The notes: generated by a model from the sequence alone, not told the origin. DNA of 64,000 nucleotides from Actinokineospora xionganensis (GCF_014323725.1 NZ_JABVED010000004.1:1-64000); one strand, 5' to 3'; positions 18,102 through 27,119 are shown, counted from the first letter of the stretch. Made by a program: numbers and translations.

Positions 18102-18718
18102 TCAGAGTGCTGCTCGTCGACGACCATCCCATCGTCCGCACAGGGTTGCGAACGGCGCTCCACGGGGTCGACGGGGTCGAGTTGATCGCCGAGGCCGCCA
18201 CCGGGGAGGAAGCCGTGGCCGTCGCCGAACGACTGCGGCCGGATGTGGTGCTGATGGACCTGCAGCTTGGGCCGGGCATCGGCGGCGCCGAGGCGACGCG
18301 GCGGATTCGGGCACTGCCCGATCCCGCACGGGTTCTGGTGCTCACCACTTACGACAGCGAAGCCGACATCCTCGCCGCGATCGAGGCCGGGGCGACCGGG
18401 TACCTGCTCAAGGACACCGACCCCGCTGCCCTGGTCCCCGCCATCCGCACCGCCGCGCGCGGCGAAACGGTGCTCGCGCCGCATGTGGCCTCGCGGCTGA
18501 TGGCCAGGGTCCAGGCCCCGGCGTTGTCGCTGACCCCCCGGGAAGTCGCGGTGCTGCAACTGGTGGCCGACGGTCACAGCAACAAATCGGCCGCCCGCGC
18601 CCTGTTCGTCACGGAGGCGACGGTGAAGTCGCACTTGGTGCAGGTCTTCATGAAACTCGAAGTCGACAGCCGCACCGCGGCGGTGTCGGCGGCCCGGCTG
18701 CGCGGCCTCGTGCGCTGA
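18098..18718 (+). CDS. response regulator, NarL/LuxR family
   Basis: A 206-residue regulator: receiver domain with the DDH acidic pocket, phospho-acceptor Asp54 (VLMDLQLGPG) and Lys in LLKDTDP, then a LuxR HTH (LTPREVAVLQLVADGHSNK to TVKSHLVQVFMKL). The ATG at 18098 was chosen since the domain begins there (MIRVLLVDDH); an in-phase start at 18059 adds 13 unlikely residues. Its partner is the kinase at 16666, and the target is probably the divergent FtsX/LolD transporter. Confidence 0.9.
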   Translation: MIRVLLVDDHPIVRTGLRTALHGVDGVELIAEAATGEEAVAVAERLRPDVVLMDLQLGPGIGGAEATRRIRALPDPARVLVLTTYDSEADILAAIEAGATGYLLKDTDPAALVPAIRTAARGETVLAPHVASRLMARVQAPALSLTPREVAVLQLVADGHSNKSAARALFVTEATVKSHLVQVFMKLEVDSRTAAVSAARLRGLVR

Positions 18719-18819
18719 GCCGAGAAGCATCTCATCACACACAGTGATCGCACGGAATCTGGATGGACATCGGCCAGGCGAGCCCAAAATCAACGCCTCC
18801 GGGCTCTTGCGGTTCGAGC

Positions 18820-18858
18820 ACAGGGTCAACAGTGTCCTTTCAGGTGGGTTGACCCTGT
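18820..18858. promoter_or_regulatory. 11-bp inverted repeat upstream of the ROK-led operon
   Basis: ACAGGGTCAAC (18820-18830) and GTTGACCCTGT (18848-18858) form a perfect inverted repeat with a 17-nt spacer, about 100 nt downstream of the response regulator stop and about 50 nt upstream of a promoter. It could be the regulator's terminator or a ROK operator. The long spacer fits a terminator loop slightly better; a compact dimer operator would be tighter. Confidence 0.5.
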
Positions 18859-18904
18859 CCCGCCATACGTCGAACAAACCTGAAAAACCCAGTTCAACGC
18901 ACCC

Positions 18905-18933
18905 TTGACGGCCCATTTCGGGGCACATACGAT
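18905..18933 (+). promoter_or_regulatory. sigma-70-like promoter of the amino-sugar operon
   Basis: TTGACG (18905-18910) and TACGAT (18928-18933) are separated by exactly 17 nt, a near-consensus housekeeping promoter. It predicts a transcript starting near 18940, just ahead of the ROK gene, and rules out the in-phase start codon that overlaps the -35 element. Confidence 0.7.
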
Positions 18934-18982
18934 CCTCGCCCAACGGGTAACGACAGTGACCGATCAAAGTAGGTGGAGACCG

Positions 18983-21547
18983 GTGGCGGATGAATTCCGG
19001 GTCGATCGCCGTGGCACGAAGCAGTCGCTTCGGGCTCGGAACCTCGCACTGGTGCTACAGAGCGTGGCGGCAGGCGACGGTGTGGTGAGTCGAGCGGACA
19101 TCCGCCGGTCCACTGGCCTGCCTTCGGCCACCGTCTCCGAGGTCGTGGGAGACCTGGTGGCGAGGAAGGTCGTTCGCGAGGTGGGCCAGGCCCGCTCCAA
19201 CGGCGGCAAGCCCGCCACCCTGCTCGCCCTGGACCGCGACCACCATCTGTTCATCGGCGTCCACATCGGACGCAGCCAGATCGTCGCCTCGCGGGTGACC
19301 CTGGGCGGGCGCATCCAGGAGTCCGTGCGGCTGGGCTACAACCCGACCGACAACCCGATCCCGCCCGCGGCCGAGGCCGTGGCGCGGCTCAGTGCCACGG
19401 CCTCGGGCACGGTCAGCTCGATCGGGCTCGCCACTCCCGGCATCGTCACCAGCGAAGGTGTGCTCACCCAGGCGCTGAACTACGGGTGGTCGATGATGCC
19501 GTTCGGCGAGCAGCTCTCCCAGGCCTGCGGCGGGCTGCCGGTGCACGTGATCAACGACAGCAACGCGGTGGCGCTCTCCGAGGTCGTGCTGTCCGACCGC
19601 TCCCGAGTCAGCCTCGTGCTGCTCTGGCTGGGCACCGGCATCGGCGCCGGGATCGTGCTGGAGGACCGGCTCTACGAAGGCCACGGGCACCGCGCGGGGG
19701 AAATCGGGCACGTCGACACCGGCACGGACGCCTTGTGTGTCTGTGGGCGCACCGGCTGTCTGGAGGCCGTCGCAGGCCTGTTCGCGATAGTCGGTGACGC
19801 CGACGCGGCCACGGTCGACGACTTCGTCCGCGGCCGCCCGAACACCCACGCCGCCCGGGCGCTCGCCCACCGGGTCCAGCGCGCCGCCAGGGAGCTGGCG
19901 CGACTGGTCTCCACCCTCGCGGCCACGCTCGACGTGGCCGACTTCATCGTCGGCGGACCGCTGGTCACCCATGCCATCGGACCCGCCGTGCTGGCCGCGA
20001 TCAACGACGAGCTGTCAGCCAGAACCGTGCCGGGATTCTCCACGGTGCGGGTCGAGTTCTCCGAGTTCGGCGGCTACGACGTGGTGATCGGCGCGGCCGC
20101 CCACGCGATGTGCCAGGAGCTCGGAGTCATGGTCACCCTTCCGGACGCGGTTTCGGACGGTTCGGCGCCTTCGTCGGGGAGGCCCAATGAGGAGGAAGAA
20201 ATGGCCTTGTCCCAACACTTCCGCCAACGCGCGACTGCTGTCGCGCTGGCGGCGTCCTTAGCGACGGCCGGATGTGGCGCCGCGGACGGCGACTCGCTGG
20301 TCGTCGAGGTGTGGACGCACGAGTTCGCCCCCCTGCAGAAAGCCTTGCAGGAGAAATGGATTCCCGAGTACGAGAAGGCGAACCCCGGCACCAAGATCAA
20401 GCTGACGTCGATCCCGTTCGCCGGGGTCGTGTCCTACGACTCGAAGCTGCTCTCCGCCCTCTCGTCGGGCAAGGGCCCGGATGTCTGGGACATGGGTGAC
20501 TGGAACTACGACTCGTTCCACAAGGGCGGCTACCTCGAGCCCATCGACCCGACGGTGTTCGGCTACGCCTCGGACAAGGAGCTCATCGACTCCTACCAGC
20601 CCGGGGCCACGAAGGCCGTCGAGCGCGACGGCAAGCTGGTCGGCCTGTTCTCGGAGTTCAACACCCTCAACCTGTTCTACAACACCGATGTCTTCGCCCA
20701 GGCGGGCATTCCCCCGCTGCCCGCGGACAAGCCCGTCTCCTGGGAGCAGCTCGGCGAGATCGGCAAGAAGCTGCGGGTGGAGAACAACGGCAAGGTCGAG
20801 CGCACCGGATTCCAGTTCGGCTTCTTCGCCAACTTCCGCTCCCCGCAGTGGTACGCGCAGAACTTCTACACCCTCATGCGCCAGTACGGCCAGGACGACC
20901 TCTACGTCGACGGCAAGCCCGCCGCCACGACCGAGCCGGTGGTCAAGGCGTTCAAGCTGATCCACGACTACACCTTCGAGTACAAGGCCTACGACCCGAC
21001 GTTCCTCAACAACTGGTTCGCCGACGTCCCGCAGGGCCGCGCCGCGATGGTGCAGGCCGGAACCTGGTACCCGGCCTCGGCCAAGGAGTCCAACCCGAAC
21101 TTCAAGTTCGCGGTCGCGCCGAACCCTGTGGTCGACCCGGACGACCCGAGCACGTACCAAAACATCTCGTGGCTGTGGGGCTGGTCGGTCAACGCCAAGA
21201 GCCCGACCCCGCAGAAGGCCGCCGCGCAGAAGTTCCTCGCGTTCATCCTGGGTAAGAAGGGCGAGACCGCCCAGGCCGCGTACTGGTTCGAGCAGGCCGG
21301 TTTCCTGCAGCCCAGCAAGGCTTTCCTGGAGTCGGACGCCTACCGCGACGCGCTGAAGGAGTCGCCGTGGCTCAAGCTGTGGATCGACGCGTTCAACACG
21401 TACAAGATCGCGCCCGTGCAGCACAGCTACGACGAGCCGGGGGCCGCGCTGGTGCGGGCCATCGACCGGGTCATCTACGACAAGGCCACCCCTGAAGCCG
21501 CGGCTCAGTCCCTGCAGCAGGAACTGAGCAGGCTCGACAGCCAGTGA
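18983..21547 (+). CDS. ROK-family repressor fused in frame to an ABC binding lipoprotein
   Basis: One uninterrupted frame encodes two proteins that are normally separate. Residues 1 to about 406 form a ROK/NagC-type repressor: winged HTH (VSRADIRRSTGLPSATVSEV), ROK sugar-kinase fold (LWLGTGIGAGIVL, HRAGEIGHVD) and the Cys zinc-site pattern CVCGRTGCLE. Without a stop codon the frame runs into a lipoprotein signal peptide and a CUT1 binding protein (separate entry at 20201). GTG 18983 follows AGGTGGA (18971-18977); GTG 18956 is an alternative. Separate proteins made by internal initiation are more plausible than a working fusion, because a cytosolic repressor would otherwise be attached to an export signal. 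Confidence 0.75.
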   Translation: MADEFRVDRRGTKQSLRARNLALVLQSVAAGDGVVSRADIRRSTGLPSATVSEVVGDLVARKVVREVGQARSNGGKPATLLALDRDHHLFIGVHIGRSQIVASRVTLGGRIQESVRLGYNPTDNPIPPAAEAVARLSATASGTVSSIGLATPGIVTSEGVLTQALNYGWSMMPFGEQLSQACGGLPVHVINDSNAVALSEVVLSDRSRVSLVLLWLGTGIGAGIVLEDRLYEGHGHRAGEIGHVDTGTDALCVCGRTGCLEAVAGLFAIVGDADAATVDDFVRGRPNTHAARALAHRVQRAARELARLVSTLAATLDVADFIVGGPLVTHAIGPAVLAAINDELSARTVPGFSTVRVEFSEFGGYDVVIGAAAHAMCQELGVMVTLPDAVSDGSAPSSGRPNEEEEMALSQHFRQRATAVALAASLATAGCGAADGDSLVVEVWTHEFAPLQKALQEKWIPEYEKANPGTKIKLTSIPFAGVVSYDSKLLSALSSGKGPDVWDMGDWNYDSFHKGGYLEPIDPTVFGYASDKELIDSYQPGATKAVERDGKLVGLFSEFNTLNLFYNTDVFAQAGIPPLPADKPVSWEQLGEIGKKLRVENNGKVERTGFQFGFFANFRSPQWYAQNFYTLMRQYGQDDLYVDGKPAATTEPVVKAFKLIHDYTFEYKAYDPTFLNNWFADVPQGRAAMVQAGTWYPASAKESNPNFKFAVAPNPVVDPDDPSTYQNISWLWGWSVNAKSPTPQKAAAQKFLAFILGKKGETAQAAYWFEQAGFLQPSKAFLESDAYRDALKESPWLKLWIDAFNTYKIAPVQHSYDEPGAALVRAIDRVIYDKATPEAAAQSLQQELSRLDSQ
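20201..21547 (+). CDS. ABC sugar-binding lipoprotein, internal start in the fused frame
   Basis: A 448-residue CUT1 solute-binding protein. The ATG at 20201 has its own strong ribosome site (GAGGAGGAAGAA immediately upstream). The N-terminus is a lipoprotein signal (basic start, then ALAASLATAGC), with Cys as the anchor. The mature part has the family hallmarks: VWTHEFAPLQKAL.., GKGPDVWDMGDWN, LFSEFNTLNLFYNTDVF, and GRAAMVQAGTWYP. It is followed by a hairpin and by two permeases. With a GH20 enzyme and a ROK regulator in the operon, N-acetylglucosamine oligomers are a reasonable substrate guess. Confidence 0.88.
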   Translation: MALSQHFRQRATAVALAASLATAGCGAADGDSLVVEVWTHEFAPLQKALQEKWIPEYEKANPGTKIKLTSIPFAGVVSYDSKLLSALSSGKGPDVWDMGDWNYDSFHKGGYLEPIDPTVFGYASDKELIDSYQPGATKAVERDGKLVGLFSEFNTLNLFYNTDVFAQAGIPPLPADKPVSWEQLGEIGKKLRVENNGKVERTGFQFGFFANFRSPQWYAQNFYTLMRQYGQDDLYVDGKPAATTEPVVKAFKLIHDYTFEYKAYDPTFLNNWFADVPQGRAAMVQAGTWYPASAKESNPNFKFAVAPNPVVDPDDPSTYQNISWLWGWSVNAKSPTPQKAAAQKFLAFILGKKGETAQAAYWFEQAGFLQPSKAFLESDAYRDALKESPWLKLWIDAFNTYKIAPVQHSYDEPGAALVRAIDRVIYDKATPEAAAQSLQQELSRLDSQ

Positions 21548-21552
21548 GACCC

Positions 21553-21588
21553 GGCGCCGCCCGGTGCCCGCACAACCCGGGCGGCGCC
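21553..21588 (+). terminator. intercistronic hairpin after the binding-protein gene
   Basis: A perfect 12-bp stem (GGCGCCGCCCGG with CCGGGCGGCGCC) and 12-nt loop begin 5 nt after the binding-protein stop. Its placement matches the hairpin at 157-188 in the maltodextrin operon, suggesting the same partial termination or 3'-end protection. Confidence 0.6.
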
Positions 21589-21617
21589 TTCCCTGGCCAC
21601 GCCGTGAAAGGCCCACC

Positions 21618-22499
21618 ATGCTCCGCAACCGCGAACTGCGCGCCGCGCTCATCTTCATCTCCCCCGCCATCCTGTTCTTCCTGGTCTTCTGGGCCGCCCC
21701 GGTGCTGCTGGCCCTCTACTACTCGTTCACCGACTGGCAGGTCGGACAGACCGAGACGTGGGCCGGTCTCGCCAACTACACGAAACTGCTGTCCGATCCG
21801 CAGTTCCACACCGCGGTGCTGGCCTCGATGTCGATCGTCCTGATCGTCATGGCGGTGAGCCTGGTGCTCGCGCTCGGTGTGGCGATCGTGCTGGCCGACC
21901 CGCGCATCCAGGCGGGCAGGCTGTGGCGGGTGTCGGTCATCGTCCCCGTGGTGACCGACTGGGTCGCGACCGGACTGGTGTTCCAGCTGTTCTTCCTGCC
22001 CAACCAAGGGGTTCTCGCCTCGTTCGGCCAGTCACTCGGGATCGACGCGCTCAACAGTGTGCGCTGGACGACCGACGCGGGCCTGGCGCCGTGGGCGATC
22101 GCGATCTTCGTGATCTGGAAGCAGACCGGCCTCTACGCGATCTTCTTCCTGGCGGGCCTCAAGGGCATTCCCGGCGACATCATCGAGGCGTCCAAGGTGG
22201 ACGGCGCGAACGCCTGGCAGACGTTCTGGCGCATCCGTTGGCCGATGATGACCCCGCTGACGGTGTTCGTCGTGGTGCTCTCGTTCGTCACCACGCTCGG
22301 GCTGTTCGAACCGGTCTATCTGCTCACCGGCGGCGGTCCGGCGGGCGCGACCAGAACCCTCCCGCTGTTCCTCTTCGAGAACTTCTTCACCTTCGGCAAC
22401 AGCGGCTACGCGTCCGCCGCGGGCATCTACTTCCTGCTGCTGAGCCTGATGTTCACCTTCACCGCCTCCCGCATCCTCAAGGACAGGGACGAGTCATGA
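21618..22499 (+). CDS. CUT1 sugar ABC transporter permease, MalF-like
   Basis: A 293-residue permease with six predicted spans and the EAA motif (IEASKVDGANAWQTFWRIRWP, around residue 190; the first Ala is kept and the second is Ser). The N-terminus (MLRNRELRAALIFISPAILF) is typical. The ATG at 21618 follows GAAAGG; an upstream in-phase GTG at 21564 lies in the hairpin and is unlikely to be used. It overlaps the next gene by ATGA. Confidence 0.92.
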   Translation: MLRNRELRAALIFISPAILFFLVFWAAPVLLALYYSFTDWQVGQTETWAGLANYTKLLSDPQFHTAVLASMSIVLIVMAVSLVLALGVAIVLADPRIQAGRLWRVSVIVPVVTDWVATGLVFQLFFLPNQGVLASFGQSLGIDALNSVRWTTDAGLAPWAIAIFVIWKQTGLYAIFFLAGLKGIPGDIIEASKVDGANAWQTFWRIRWPMMTPLTVFVVVLSFVTTLGLFEPVYLLTGGGPAGATRTLPLFLFENFFTFGNSGYASAAGIYFLLLSLMFTFTASRILKDRDES

Positions 22500-23410
22500 C
22501 GAGCCTCGCGACGCGACCGCCGAGCACCGCGGCCCCACGGCGGGCGAAGCCACGCCGCTCCGGCCGCACCGGAAGCAACCTGGGACTGACCGCGAAGTAC
22601 CTGGTGCTGCTGGCGTTCACCGCGTTCAGCCTGGTTCCCCTGGCCTGGATGGTGTCCTCGGCGTTCAAGGCTCCACAGGACGTCCTGGAGGTGCCGGTCC
22701 GCTGGATCCCGAAGCAGTGGCACCCCGAGAACTTCGTCAAGGCGCTGATGGAACCCCGGTTCACCGGCCACACGTTCCTCGAGTTCCTGATCAACAGCAC
22801 GATCGTGGCCACGGTGACCGCGCTCGCCAGCGTGGTGCTGTCCATCATGGTCGGCTACGGCTTCGCCAAGTTCCGCTTCCGCGGCCGTGAGGCGTTCATG
22901 TGGACGCTGCTCGGCTCGACGCTGCTGCCGTTCTCCTCGGTCGTCATCCCGCTGTACCTGGTCATCGACTCGCTGGCGCTGACCGACACCCTCGCCGGAC
23001 TCATCATCCCGTTCGTCATCACCGGCCAGGCGGTCTTCGTCGCCCGCCAGTTCATCCGCGCCATCCCCACCGCCTACATCGAGGCCGCGCGGATCGACGG
23101 CGCGAGCGAGTGGGTGATCTTCCGGCGCATCATCGTGCCGCTGACCGGCCCGGCCGTGACCACGGTCGCGGTCATGAGCTTCCTGTTCTCCTGGAACCAG
23201 TTCCTCTGGCCGCTGGTGATCACCTCCTCGCAGGAGGGCTTCACCGCGCCGCTGGGCCTGTCCATGCTCGGCATGGGCTCGACGTTCAACACCGACTACA
23301 GCGTCTGGATGGCGGCCTCGACCATCGCGATCATCCCGCCGCTCGTCTTCTTCCTGATCCTGGAGCGCCCGTACCTGCGGGGCCTGGAAGCCATGGCGGG
23401 GATCAAGTGA
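22496..23410 (+). CDS. CUT1 sugar ABC transporter permease, MalG-like
   Basis: A 304-residue permease: basic N-terminal tail (about 40 residues), six spans, and the EAA motif (EAARIDGASEWVIFRRIIVP). It ends RPYLRGLEAMAGIK. The start overlaps the previous stop (ATGA) and its own stop overlaps the GTG of the next gene (GTGA), a tightly coupled run. Confidence 0.92.
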   Translation: MTSLATRPPSTAAPRRAKPRRSGRTGSNLGLTAKYLVLLAFTAFSLVPLAWMVSSAFKAPQDVLEVPVRWIPKQWHPENFVKALMEPRFTGHTFLEFLINSTIVATVTALASVVLSIMVGYGFAKFRFRGREAFMWTLLGSTLLPFSSVVIPLYLVIDSLALTDTLAGLIIPFVITGQAVFVARQFIRAIPTAYIEAARIDGASEWVIFRRIIVPLTGPAVTTVAVMSFLFSWNQFLWPLVITSSQEGFTAPLGLSMLGMGSTFNTDYSVWMAASTIAIIPPLVFFLILERPYLRGLEAMAGIK

Positions 23411-24513
23411 GCCCTGGCCGGCTCCGCGCCGTCTACTACTTCGAGGACACCCTGCACCGGGCCGGTCCCGAAGGCGGGCGCGAGCTCCTCGCCGCCGCCG
23501 CGGAACTCGGCTTCACCGCGGTGGTCACCGAACCGGTGCGGTTACCCGAGTGGCTGGTGCCCACCGCGCACGACCTGGGCATGGCGGCCCTCGTCGCCGT
23601 CGCCTGCTTCTCCGATCACGCCGACCCGATCCTGCCCGAGAACCCGCACCTGTGGCCGATCGAGGCCACGGGCAGGCGCAGACCGCGCCAGGAGTGGTAC
23701 ACCGGCCTGATCCCCACCGACGAAACGCACAACTCGGGCGTGGTCGAGCGGTGCGCCCGGCTGGCCGAGCAGGGTGTCGACGGGGTCATCGCCGACTTCA
23801 TCCGTTGGCCGATGCACTGGGAACTGGAGCTGCGCGCCCCGGAACGCCACCAGGAAACCTCCTACGACGCCATCACCCTCGCCCGATTCGCGCAGTGGTC
23901 AGGCGTCGCTGTGCCCGACGAGCCCATGTCCGCCGCCGAGCGCATCCACGGCGAGCACGCCGAGACGTGGTACGCCTTCCGCCGGTCTGTGATCACCGAC
24001 GTGCTGCGCCGGATCGGGGAAGCGGTACGCGAAGCCAACCCGGAGGCGCTGGTCGGCGCGTTCGTGGTGCCCGCGACCGAGCCGCAGCGGATGACCTGGC
24101 TCGGCCAGGACGTCGCGGCCTTCGCCGAGCACTGCGACGTGCTGTTCCCCATGACCTATCACGCGATCACGCACCGGCCGCCGTCCTGGATCGCCGAGGT
24201 GACCCGCGAGATCGCGGCGAGCAGCGGCGGCGTGGTCGTGCCCGTCGTGCAGTCCACAGCGGACCCGGCGGTGAGCGACGGCGCGGACTGGGGGCCGCGC
24301 TTCGACGCCGCCGAGTTCGCCGACGCGCTCGCGCACGCGGCCGAGGCCGCCAGCGGTGTCGTCGTCTTCTGCGGCGAGGGGCTCACCCCGGGCCGCGCCA
24401 ACGAGGTCGCCCGGTCGTTCGGCCGGGACACCACACCAGCCCTGAGCAACCGAAGAGCGAAGGAGCCGTTCGAAAGTCACCATCCCCTGCTACGCAGCAA
24501 GGACCCAGCATGA
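23407..24513 (+). CDS. uncharacterised TIM-barrel, glycoside-hydrolase-like protein
   Basis: A 368-residue cytosolic protein with no signal peptide. Visible landmarks are GVDGVIADFIRWP and FPMTYHAITHRPP. They recall the strand ends of a (beta/alpha)8 barrel in DUF4015-like and GH-clan proteins, where an Asp/Glu in the first motif is catalytic. No family assignment is certain. The GTG start overlaps the MalG stop, and the end overlaps the GH20 start. Its place between importer and hexosaminidase suggests intracellular processing of the imported sugar. A functionally similar but not clearly homologous gene sits beside the third importer at 45.2 kb. Confidence 0.7.
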   Translation: MSPGRLRAVYYFEDTLHRAGPEGGRELLAAAAELGFTAVVTEPVRLPEWLVPTAHDLGMAALVAVACFSDHADPILPENPHLWPIEATGRRRPRQEWYTGLIPTDETHNSGVVERCARLAEQGVDGVIADFIRWPMHWELELRAPERHQETSYDAITLARFAQWSGVAVPDEPMSAAERIHGEHAETWYAFRRSVITDVLRRIGEAVREANPEALVGAFVVPATEPQRMTWLGQDVAAFAEHCDVLFPMTYHAITHRPPSWIAEVTREIAASSGGVVVPVVQSTADPAVSDGADWGPRFDAAEFADALAHAAEAASGVVVFCGEGLTPGRANEVARSFGRDTTPALSNRRAKEPFESHHPLLRSKDPA

Positions 24514-27113
24514 GTTCTCGCCTGTCCCCACCGGCATCGCGCGTCCGCGCGATGATCGCCAAACTCACCGTCGTCACGACCGCCGCCGCAGGCCTGGTCG
24601 TCCTCGGCCACGCGCCCGCGCAGGCGTCGGCCGCCGACACCGTCGTGCCCAGGGTCGCCTCCTGGACCCCGGCCACCGGCACGTTCACCCTCTCGGCCAC
24701 CAGCCGGATCGTCGTCGACGCGGCCACCGCGTCGAGCCACACCTCCGGCCCAGACTCCCCCACCACCTCGCGACGCACCCTGTCCCAGGTCGCGGCGAAG
24801 CTCCGGACCGACATCCAGACGGTCACCGGGCGCGCCCTGACCGTCGTCACCGGTGGCACAGCCGCCACGGGTGACATCACGCTCGCCCTGTCCAACAACG
24901 ACACCACCCTGGGCGTGGAGGGCTACCGGATCGCCGTCGGCGACCAGGTGGCCGTCTCCGCGCCCACCTCGACGGGCGCCTTCCACGCCACCCGGTCGAT
25001 CCTGCAGCTGCTCAAGACCGACGCGGGCAACGACAACCTCACCCGGGGCACGGTCCGCGACCTGCCGTCGCTGCCCTACCGGGCCGTGTCGGTCGACCTC
25101 GGCAGGCGGTACTGGGAGGTCTCCGCGATCCAGGACGTCATCCGGCAGCTGTCCTGGCACAAGCTGAACGTGCTCCAGCTGCACTTCAACGAGAGCGAGG
25201 CCTTCCGCCTCTACAGCGCCGACTACGCGGGCATCGCGCCGACCGACCCGAACGCGCGGTACTCGCAGGCCGACATCGCCGCGATCGAGGCGGTCGCCGC
25301 CGAGCACCACGTCACCGTCGTCCCCGAAATCGACATGCCCGCGCACTCCACCGCCATCGCACTCGGCGGCGGCACGAACCGGTCCATGGCGCCCAAGTGC
25401 GGCAGCGCCCATGAATGGGTGCTCGACTACGTCGACCCGGCCGTGCGGTCGTGGGCCAACACGCTGCTGGGCGAGTTCGTATCGTGGTTCAGCGGCCCGT
25501 ACTTCCACATCGGCAACGACGAGGTCCCGCACACGCTGGCGTCCTGCCCGTACGTGCAGAACGCGATCAACAGCGATCCCGCCATCGCCAACTTCGAGGA
25601 CCTGCAGGAACGCTTCATCACCGAGCAGAACGCGGTCGTGAAGGCGGCGGGCAAGCGCACGATGATGTGGGCCAACGCGGCGAACATCCTGCCGGAGAAG
25701 GAGATCATCCTGGTCAACTTCGGTTCGGACGCCAACGCGGCCACGCTGCGGGACATGGGCTACGACGTGGTCAACACCGCGTACAACACCGGCTCCTACA
25801 CCCGCTTCTTCCTGATTCCCGCCGCGTTCGGCGACACCAGGCACGTCGCCAAGGGCACGATCTACGGCTGGACGCCCGCGACGCCCGGCGGGCGCAACCT
25901 CGGGCAGCAGGTCGCGATCTGGTCCGACCAGATCTACTTCGGTGACACCAAGTACTTCACCGACGAGTTGGACGCCCGGCGCGCCGAACTGGCCGAGCGG
26001 ACATGGAACTCGACCGCGACCACCGCGACCTACAGCCAGTTCATGGCGAAGGTCGCCGCGGCCGGGGCCGCACCGGGTGTCAGCACCGCGACACCCGCTC
26101 GCACGGCCAACGGTCAACCGGACCATTACTACGACTTCAACGAGAACATGCCGGTGACGTCGGCGACCCACTTCCCTGCCGCCTATCCCTATCCGACCGC
26201 GCGCGACGGCGTCGGCGGCAAACACGCGAGCTCCTATTCGGCCGAGGCGCCGACGTTCCCGGCCGCGGGTTACCGGGGCAGTGGAGCGCGGTTCACCGCG
26301 GGGGCGAAGGACAAGCTCAACATCGCCGGATCGGACCTCGCTCCACCATGGACGGTCGCGACGTGGGTGCGCCGTGAGACCGACGGCACGGACACTCAGC
26401 TCCTGCGCGGCTGGAACACCGCGATCAAGCTGGAGCAGTACAAGACAACCAACCGAGTCGGCGTGACGACCTACGGTGTGGGGGACTACTCCTTCGCCTA
26501 CACCGTCCCGCTCAACCAGTGGACGCACCTGGCCTTCGTGGCGTCGCCCACCGGCACGAGCCTCTACGCCAACGGCTCGCTGGTCCAGACGATCCCCCAG
26601 ACCGTGGCACTTCCACGCGGCGCGATCGGTGGCGACCGGGCGTTCGGCGGCACGCTCGACGAGCTGCGCATCTACGACGAAGCGCTGACCGCGACGCAGG
26701 TGGCGGCCCTGCACGACTCGTACGGCACGGACGCTGCGCTGGGCGGCCCGGCCACGTCGTCGACTGTCGAGACTCCGGCTTTCCCGGCCTCGGCGGCGGT
26801 CGACGGGATCGCGTCGACCAGGTGGTCGAGCGCACGCACGGATCCGCAGTGGATCCGAGTGGATCTGGGCAGCGTCAAGGCGATCAACCGGGTGAAGCTC
26901 ACGTGGGAGGCGGCCTACGGCCGGGACTACCAGGTCCAGGTCTCCACCGACGGCACGAACTTCACCACGATCGGCAGCCAGGTCGGCGGTGACGGCGGCG
27001 TGGACGACCTGACCGGGCTGTCCGGCAGCGGCCGATACCTGCGGATCTACGGAACCGCGCGGGGCACCACCTACGGCTACTCGTTGTGGTCGCTGGAAGT
27101 GGGCGCGGCGTAG
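24510..27113 (+). CDS. secreted beta-N-acetylhexosaminidase (GH20) with LamG and F5/8C domains
   Basis: An 867-residue exported enzyme. A signal peptide (about 1-41, ending APAQASA) precedes a GH20b-like N-domain and a GH20 barrel. The catalytic Asp-Glu pair is seen in HIGNDEV (about residue 333; most relatives have HIGGDEV). A LamG/concanavalin-like domain covers about 538-735 (YYDFNENMP.., GGTLDELRIYDEAL) and a C-terminal F5/8C-type module about 745-867 (STRWSS, WIRVDLGS). It should release terminal GlcNAc or GalNAc from glycans or chitin oligomers outside the cell. The start overlaps the previous stop by ATGA. A strong terminator follows. Confidence 0.92.
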   Translation: MSSRLSPPASRVRAMIAKLTVVTTAAAGLVVLGHAPAQASAADTVVPRVASWTPATGTFTLSATSRIVVDAATASSHTSGPDSPTTSRRTLSQVAAKLRTDIQTVTGRALTVVTGGTAATGDITLALSNNDTTLGVEGYRIAVGDQVAVSAPTSTGAFHATRSILQLLKTDAGNDNLTRGTVRDLPSLPYRAVSVDLGRRYWEVSAIQDVIRQLSWHKLNVLQLHFNESEAFRLYSADYAGIAPTDPNARYSQADIAAIEAVAAEHHVTVVPEIDMPAHSTAIALGGGTNRSMAPKCGSAHEWVLDYVDPAVRSWANTLLGEFVSWFSGPYFHIGNDEVPHTLASCPYVQNAINSDPAIANFEDLQERFITEQNAVVKAAGKRTMMWANAANILPEKEIILVNFGSDANAATLRDMGYDVVNTAYNTGSYTRFFLIPAAFGDTRHVAKGTIYGWTPATPGGRNLGQQVAIWSDQIYFGDTKYFTDELDARRAELAERTWNSTATTATYSQFMAKVAAAGAAPGVSTATPARTANGQPDHYYDFNENMPVTSATHFPAAYPYPTARDGVGGKHASSYSAEAPTFPAAGYRGSGARFTAGAKDKLNIAGSDLAPPWTVATWVRRETDGTDTQLLRGWNTAIKLEQYKTTNRVGVTTYGVGDYSFAYTVPLNQWTHLAFVASPTGTSLYANGSLVQTIPQTVALPRGAIGGDRAFGGTLDELRIYDEALTATQVAALHDSYGTDAALGGPATSSTVETPAFPASAAVDGIASTRWSSARTDPQWIRVDLGSVKAINRVKLTWEAAYGRDYQVQVSTDGTNFTTIGSQVGGDGGVDDLTGLSGSGRYLRIYGTARGTTYGYSLWSLEVGAA

Positions 27114-27119
27114 GGAAAC

